Origin: Branchiostoma floridae | Taxonomy: Eukaryota; Chordata; Leptocardii; Amphioxiformes; Branchiostomatidae | Reading direction: 5' to 3' | Length of the DNA: 45,568 nt | Assembly (NCBI RefSeq): GCF_000003815.2 | Contig: NC_049981.1 | Span: forward strand, 22,143,521 to 22,189,088 | Shown here: positions 41,857 to 45,568 of the stretch, one piece after another | How the letters are laid out: each line of letters opens with the position of its first letter | How positions within the stretch are numbered: position 1 is the first letter of the stretch | Made by a program: the position numbers and the translations under genes | Notes under the pieces: model-generated | The model's database searches: none | Told to the model about the DNA's origin: nothing | The model's input: only the letters and a program-made list of their open reading frames with translations

Positions 41857-44619
41857 TCAAATTGGACCAATGGCATGAGGGGGACTGATTTTCCTGGGGA
41901 GACACATATTCCTGGAACACAGGCAGCGGAGGTGAAATCTGTCCAGAGCTTTCAGCTGCTTTTTGTACAGTGTCCAGGTTTCACAGCTGTAGAGTAGCAC
42001 TGTGACAACAACTGCTTTGTAAACTGCCAGCTTTGTCTGAAGTCTGATGCCACGTTCACCCCACAGCCGCTTCCAGAGCCTACCAAAGGAGGAGCCGGCT
42101 TTCGCAATCCTGTTGGACACTTCCTTGTCTGTGCTGCAGGATGAGGTCAGTGTACTTCCCAGGTAGGTAAAGCTCTCTACACTGTTTAGCTCTGTTCCTT
42201 CTATCATGATGTGAGGAGCTGCTAGTGACACTCCTGGCGCAGGTTGAAGCATCACTTCTGTCTTCTTCAGGCTAATTGTTAGCCCGAAGGCTTTACTGGC
42301 TGTTGACAGGCAGTTAGCGAGCTCTTGCAGGTCCGGTTCGCTGAGAGCAGCAAGGGCGCAGTCATCTGCAAAGAGGAAGTCTCTCACCAGGGCCTCCAGC
42401 ACCTTGGTTTTTGCTTTGAGACGCCGTAGATCAAAGACCCGCCCGTCGCATCTGTAGCGGATGGTTATCCCGGCATCTGTCGCAGAGAGTGCCTTGAACA
42501 GCATGGTTGCAAACATGAGGCTGAAAAGTGTGGGTGCCATAACACAGCCCTGTTTTACTCCATTCGTGATAGGGAATGAGTCAGATACTGTGCCGTTTCC
42601 CACAACACGGGCCATCATCCCATCGTGGAATGACCTGATGATGCTGACAAACTTTGGGGGACAGCCCAGTTTGGACAGGATTGACCACAGGCCCTCTCGG
42701 CTGACTGTGTCGAACGCCTTGGTTAAGTCCACAAACATGATGTACAGGTTCTGATTTTGTTCGCGACACTTTTCCTGGATTTGGCGAAGTGTAAATACCA
42801 TGTCTATGGTTCCTCTGTTACTTCTGAAACCGCACTGGCTTTCTGACACCACGTCGTCCAGCAGGTGCTGCGTGATGCGATTGAGGACAATGCGGGCCAT
42901 GACTTTTCCAGCAGCACTCAGCAGCGAGATTCCCCTATGGTTATCGCATGCTGCTCTGTCTCCCTTGTGCTTGTAAAGATGAATGATGTTGGCGTCCTTA
43001 AAGTCCTGCGGCACCGATCCCTCCTTCCAGAACATTTGCATCAGTTCTGTCAGTTTGGCTGTGACAGCATCTCCTCCCTCTTTGAGGACCTCAGGGGGTA
43101 TGCCATCTGGCACAGGTGCTTTTCCTCCTTGGAGTTGCTTAATGGCCTTCTGGGTTTCTTCCAGGCTTGGAGGGTCATCCAGAAAAGCCAAGAGTGGTCG
43201 CTGCGGCATGTCCTGGATTGCCTGTTGGTCGATATTGGAAGGTCTGTTGAGCAGCTGGCTGAAGTGTTGTCTCCAGCGCTCGGTTATGTCGCTCTTCTCT
43301 GTGAGGAGAGTACCATCAGCTGAGCGAACGGGTGCCATGGCATTGGACGAGGGACCATACACTGCTTTCAGACCTGAGAAGAACATTCCTGTGTTGTGTT
43401 CGTCTGCATACTGTTGCAGTTCTGCCGCCTTGGACTCCCACCACTTGTCCTTCATTCTTCTGAGTTCTACTTGAACTTTACTCCTGAGGTGTCTCAAGTG
43501 ATCAAGCTTTGCAGTGGAGTTTTTATCATTCAGCCACCGTGTGAACGCTTCTTGTTTTTCCTTCAGAAGGCTGGTGATTTCTTCATTATTGTTATCAAAC
43601 CAGTCCTGGTGTTTACGCTTTGTGTGACCTAATGTGCGTTCGGATGTGTCAAACATTACTTTGCGAAAGTTGCCCCATGCTTTCTCTGGGTTACTTTCAG
43701 CTGGCAGTTTCTTGATCTGTTTCCTGAGGTTTCTTGCTAGCGCCTCTTTTGTTTCCACATGTGAAAGTTTTGAGACATCAAGCTTCTTCTTCGTGCTGTC
43801 TTTCCTCCTCATATGTTTACGGTCTGCCTTTGCAGTTGAGAAAGAGAGCTTTGATCGCAGCAGCGTGTGGTCAGTCCAGCAGTCTGCTCCTCTCATTGCC
43901 CTGGTGATGCGCACATCACGGATGTCTTGTCGTCTTGTTATTATGAAGTCTATTTGGTGCCATCGCTTTGAGCGGGGATGCATCCAAGTGGCGTTGTGAA
44001 TGTCCGGTAGTTGGTACAGGGTGTTTGTGACTGTGAGGCCGTGCTCAGAGCAGAGTGTAAGGAGCATTTGGCCATTTGAGTTCTCCCTCCCTATGCCATG
44101 GGGTCCGATGACACCTGGCCATGCTTCACAGTCGCTGCCCACGCGAGCATTAAAGTCCTCCATGAGCAGCATCTTGTCATGTTTGGGTACGGTATGCACT
44201 AAGTGTGCAAGCTTCTCATAGAATTGTTCTTTCTGTTCCTGGGCATAGCTCATGGTAGGGGCATATGCGCTGATGAGGGTCAACTGAGTATTCCCTTTCA
44301 GGGGTAGCCTCATCACCATAAGGCGGTCATTGATTCCTTTGGGAAGGGTTTCTAGCTTTCTCACAAGTGAGGTCCGGATGGCAAAGCCAACCCCGGATTC
44401 TCTGGGTTCGTCCTGACACTTTCCTGACCAGAAGAATGTGTATCCGCCACCAGACTCGGTTACCTCCCCTGTGTCCGCCAAGCGTGTTTCGCTCAGCGCA
44501 GCAACGTCAATGTTGTATCGCTGTAGCTCACGTGCTACGAGAGCTGTACGTCGTTCTGGTCGGTCAGAGTCTGTTCTGTCCATCAGGGTTCTGACGTTCC
44601 AGGCTCCAACACAGAGCAT
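41857..44619 (-). CDS. LINE endonuclease-reverse transcriptase, N-terminal part
   Basis: Starts at ATG 44619 (MLCVGAWNVRTLMD). Residues 1-250 are an endonuclease/exonuclease/phosphatase domain: WNVRTL, LSETRLADTGE, MEDFNARVG, RWHQIDFIITRR and WTDHTLL. Residues about 490-780 are the reverse transcriptase: KAPVPDGIPPEVLKEGG, RGISLLSAAGKVMARI, SQCGFRSNRGTIDMV, the catalytic VDLTKAFDTVSREGL, NGVKQGCVMAPTLFSLMF and the catalytic FLFADDCALAAL. A thumb-like segment (FTYLGSTLTSSCSTDKEVSN) follows. The frame is intact to DRFHLRCL at about 41921, where an inserted palindrome adds about 20 foreign residues and a stop. Two residues depart from the usual pattern: Glu for Gly in MEDFN, and Val for Gly in KAPVPDG. 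A near-intact but disrupted copy. Confidence 0.85.
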   Translation of the reverse strand: MLCVGAWNVRTLMDRTDSDRPERRTALVARELQRYNIDVAALSETRLADTGEVTESGGGYTFFWSGKCQDEPRESGVGFAIRTSLVRKLETLPKGINDRLMVMRLPLKGNTQLTLISAYAPTMSYAQEQKEQFYEKLAHLVHTVPKHDKMLLMEDFNARVGSDCEAWPGVIGPHGIGRENSNGQMLLTLCSEHGLTVTNTLYQLPDIHNATWMHPRSKRWHQIDFIITRRQDIRDVRITRAMRGADCWTDHTLLRSKLSFSTAKADRKHMRRKDSTKKKLDVSKLSHVETKEALARNLRKQIKKLPAESNPEKAWGNFRKVMFDTSERTLGHTKRKHQDWFDNNNEEITSLLKEKQEAFTRWLNDKNSTAKLDHLRHLRSKVQVELRRMKDKWWESKAAELQQYADEHNTGMFFSGLKAVYGPSSNAMAPVRSADGTLLTEKSDITERWRQHFSQLLNRPSNIDQQAIQDMPQRPLLAFLDDPPSLEETQKAIKQLQGGKAPVPDGIPPEVLKEGGDAVTAKLTELMQMFWKEGSVPQDFKDANIIHLYKHKGDRAACDNHRGISLLSAAGKVMARIVLNRITQHLLDDVVSESQCGFRSNRGTIDMVFTLRQIQEKCREQNQNLYIMFVDLTKAFDTVSREGLWSILSKLGCPPKFVSIIRSFHDGMMARVVGNGTVSDSFPITNGVKQGCVMAPTLFSLMFATMLFKALSATDAGITIRYRCDGRVFDLRRLKAKTKVLEALVRDFLFADDCALAALSEPDLQELANCLSTASKAFGLTISLKKTEVMLQPAPGVSLAAPHIMIEGTELNSVESFTYLGSTLTSSCSTDKEVSNRIAKAGSSFGRLWKRLWGERGIRLQTKLAVYKAVVVTVLLYSCETWTLYKKQLKALDRFHLRCLCSRNMCLPRKISPPHAIGPI

Positions 44620-45293
44620 TGTCTTCTTTTGTTTGTGCTTTGATGCATATTGTCTCTGTTCTCGACCGCAGTATTAGATGTCCAGACAGCTACGGTGCGC
44701 TGACAGGATGAGCTGAGACAAGCTTTCTTTAGGTCACCTTTTCTAGACCCTTCCCCTTTAGGGGGGAGCAGTGCTGTCCCTGAAAAGGGCTGCTCCGTCG
44801 CCAGGACGGCTGCCGAACCCTGCCCTTGCCTCATGTTGACAGCAGAACGACCATCCAATCCTGACCGCCTACGTGCGGGTCCGTGGCTAGCAGCTTCCAG
44901 CACCATCTTACACCTGCCACCGTCACCACTCGCCCATCGCCGCAGGTCTTTGGTTAAGAAGAAAGGTAGAGCCATTGAGTCCTGGGCAAGTAGAGCAGAA
45001 GGTAAGGGGGAGAATAGCCAGAGGCTGTGGGTTGCCCAAGCTCCACAACCTCCCTCTCGGTTCAGCCGTGTTGTGCCAGGAGGGATGCAGAACATAACAT
45101 CCTGGCCACAACTAAACTGCAGCCATATAGCCATGGCGGTGAAGTGTAGAGAGAAAGAAAGAGTTGCACTGCCCTTCGTCTGGCCTTTCACCCGTAGCCT
45201 GCCCGGCTTGGTTAGACCTGCCAGGGGCATGGGAGCCCCCGCCGGTATAGCCCACAGGATCCTAAAGGCACTCAAGCATCCCCACCACGACAA
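44583..45293 (-). CDS. Possible LINE ORF1, unrecognised
   Basis: A 236-residue open frame, starting at a TTG, in the 5' region of the LINE. It overlaps the main ORF start by 37 bases in another frame. It has Gly/Pro/Arg-rich stretches and a few Cys, but no zinc knuckle or esterase motif that I can recognise. It may just be 5' UTR. Confidence 0.25.
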   Translation of the reverse strand: MSWWGCLSAFRILWAIPAGAPMPLAGLTKPGRLRVKGQTKGSATLSFSLHFTAMAIWLQFSCGQDVMFCIPPGTTRLNREGGCGAWATHSLWLFSPLPSALLAQDSMALPFFLTKDLRRWASGDGGRCKMVLEAASHGPARRRSGLDGRSAVNMRQGQGSAAVLATEQPFSGTALLPPKGEGSRKGDLKKACLSSSCQRTVAVWTSNTAVENRDNMHQSTNKRRQCSVLEPGTSEP

Positions 45294-45513
45294 GGTAGCA
45301 GCACGTGGGGGAAAGCATAAGATACTCAGTACTTAACTATTACATAGTATCAAACACCGCCATGCGCCAGAGGAGTGAAGCGGCCAAGGAGTGTGTTTGG
45401 CTCCCTTTGGCCTGCTATACTCATTGGCCAGCTTTGATACCTATCTTGTGCCACTGGTAAATCTGCCTGTAGCTCCAGAGATAAGGTGGTCATTGTATAG
45501 AGGAAATCCTCTT

Positions 45514-45568
45514 TATTCTCCAGCAGAGGTTAAACTCGGCTGTCTTTTTTACGTTTTCAAGCGATTAG
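45514..45568. mobile_element. Family A MITE, copy 4, cut by the window end
   Basis: TTCTCCAGCAGAGGTTAA followed by CTCGGCTGTCTTTTTTACG matches the left end and inner arm of copy 1. The right end lies outside the window. Confidence 0.5.

Larger units (their letters stand above)
38465..41919. mobile_element. Giant palindromic (foldback) transposon inside the LINE
   Basis: The ends are TGTTCCAGGAATGAGTG on the left and the inverse of TGTTCCAGGAATATGTG on the right. CAGG is duplicated on both sides (38461-38464 and 41920-41923). The arms pair over hundreds of bases: GGTGGGCGTGGCCTAAAA near both ends; ACTAGTCTCACT, GGTTAACATATCCC and TTGTAGGGATTCCAGG further in. The two halves then consist of 54- and 58-bp satellites in opposite orientation, meeting at a 100-N gap. 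No transposase frame. TGT...ACA ends and a 4-bp target are the Ginger pattern. The true length is unknown because of the gap. Confidence 0.8.
37934..45313 (-). mobile_element. Full-length non-LTR retrotransposon (LINE)
   Basis: Flanked by a perfect 10-bp target duplication AGCATAAGAT (37924-37933 and 45314-45323). The element reads on the minus strand. A 5' region is followed by an endonuclease-reverse transcriptase ORF starting at 44619, ending with a zinc-finger-like C terminus at 37969, then a short 3' UTR. Without the inserted 3.45-kb palindrome it is about 3.9 kb. The clade is unsettled; the apurinic-type endonuclease and FADD reverse transcriptase rule out the site-specific restriction-like-endonuclease LINE groups. 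Confidence 0.75.
37899..45484. mobile_element. Family B MITE, copy 3, split by a LINE
   Basis: The left piece (37899-37933) is TAATCTCCAAGCAGATCC then AGCAGGTAGCATAAGAT. The right piece (45314-45484) resumes after AGCATAAGAT with TAGTATCAAAC. It ends with the inverse terminus around TTTGATACCTATCTTGTG and CCAGAGATAA. Both pieces align to the intact copies at 26568 and 34172. The 7.38 kb between them is a later insertion. Confidence 0.65.

Noticed and set aside
44833-45336. 167-residue plus-strand frame
   Set aside because: Antisense to the LINE 5' region, with no recognisable domain.

Overview
This is animal nuclear DNA: intron-rich, repeat-dense and AT-rich, with two 100-N scaffold gaps (8806-8905 and 39833-39932). 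I infer an invertebrate deuterostome, most likely a cephalochordate (amphioxus). That rests on the gene content and repeat style and is not proven by anything in the window.

The one host gene I can support lies on the minus strand from about 31.6 kb down to about 2.4 kb. It is a TASOR/TASOR2-family gene (HUSH silencing-complex platform). I rebuilt nine coding exons by hand from splice sites and matching phases: 31405-31615, 22948-23091, 20846-20943, 19939-20082, 18803-18934, 6017-18373, 5371-5452, 4636-4918 and 3717-4233. Exons 2 to 6 together encode the TASOR-type pseudo-PARP domain (DUF3715). Exon 6 is a single exon of about 12.4 kb, mostly disordered and repeat-rich, with a tandemly duplicated 392-residue helical module near its C-terminal end. 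The last exon is an Asn/Gln/Met/Cys-rich tail. The 3' UTR runs to a poly(A) signal at 2451-2456. The first N gap sits inside exon 6 between two near-identical copies of about 519 bp, which looks like an assembly duplication.

The introns, especially the 8.3-kb first intron, and the flanks hold many small palindromic elements (MITE-like families A, B and C), a tRNA-derived SINE head, minisatellites and hammerhead-like motifs of the Penelope type. A CpG-rich stretch with two CCAAT boxes at about 31.9-32.8 kb is the likely promoter.

From about 33 kb to the right end I see no host gene. The region is transposon on transposon. It includes a 1.13-kb foldback element with a 9-bp target duplication (36531-37661). 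It also includes a threefold nest. A family-B MITE (37899-45484) is split by a full-length non-LTR retrotransposon (37934-45313, target duplication AGCATAAGAT). That retrotransposon is itself split, inside its reverse-transcriptase ORF, by a 3.45-kb giant palindrome of satellite repeats (38465-41919, 4-bp target duplication, TGTTCC...GGAACA ends). The nesting gives the order of insertion. A putative HUSH-complex gene, whose relatives silence LINE elements, lies about 14 kb from an almost intact LINE; this is worth noting but may be coincidence.
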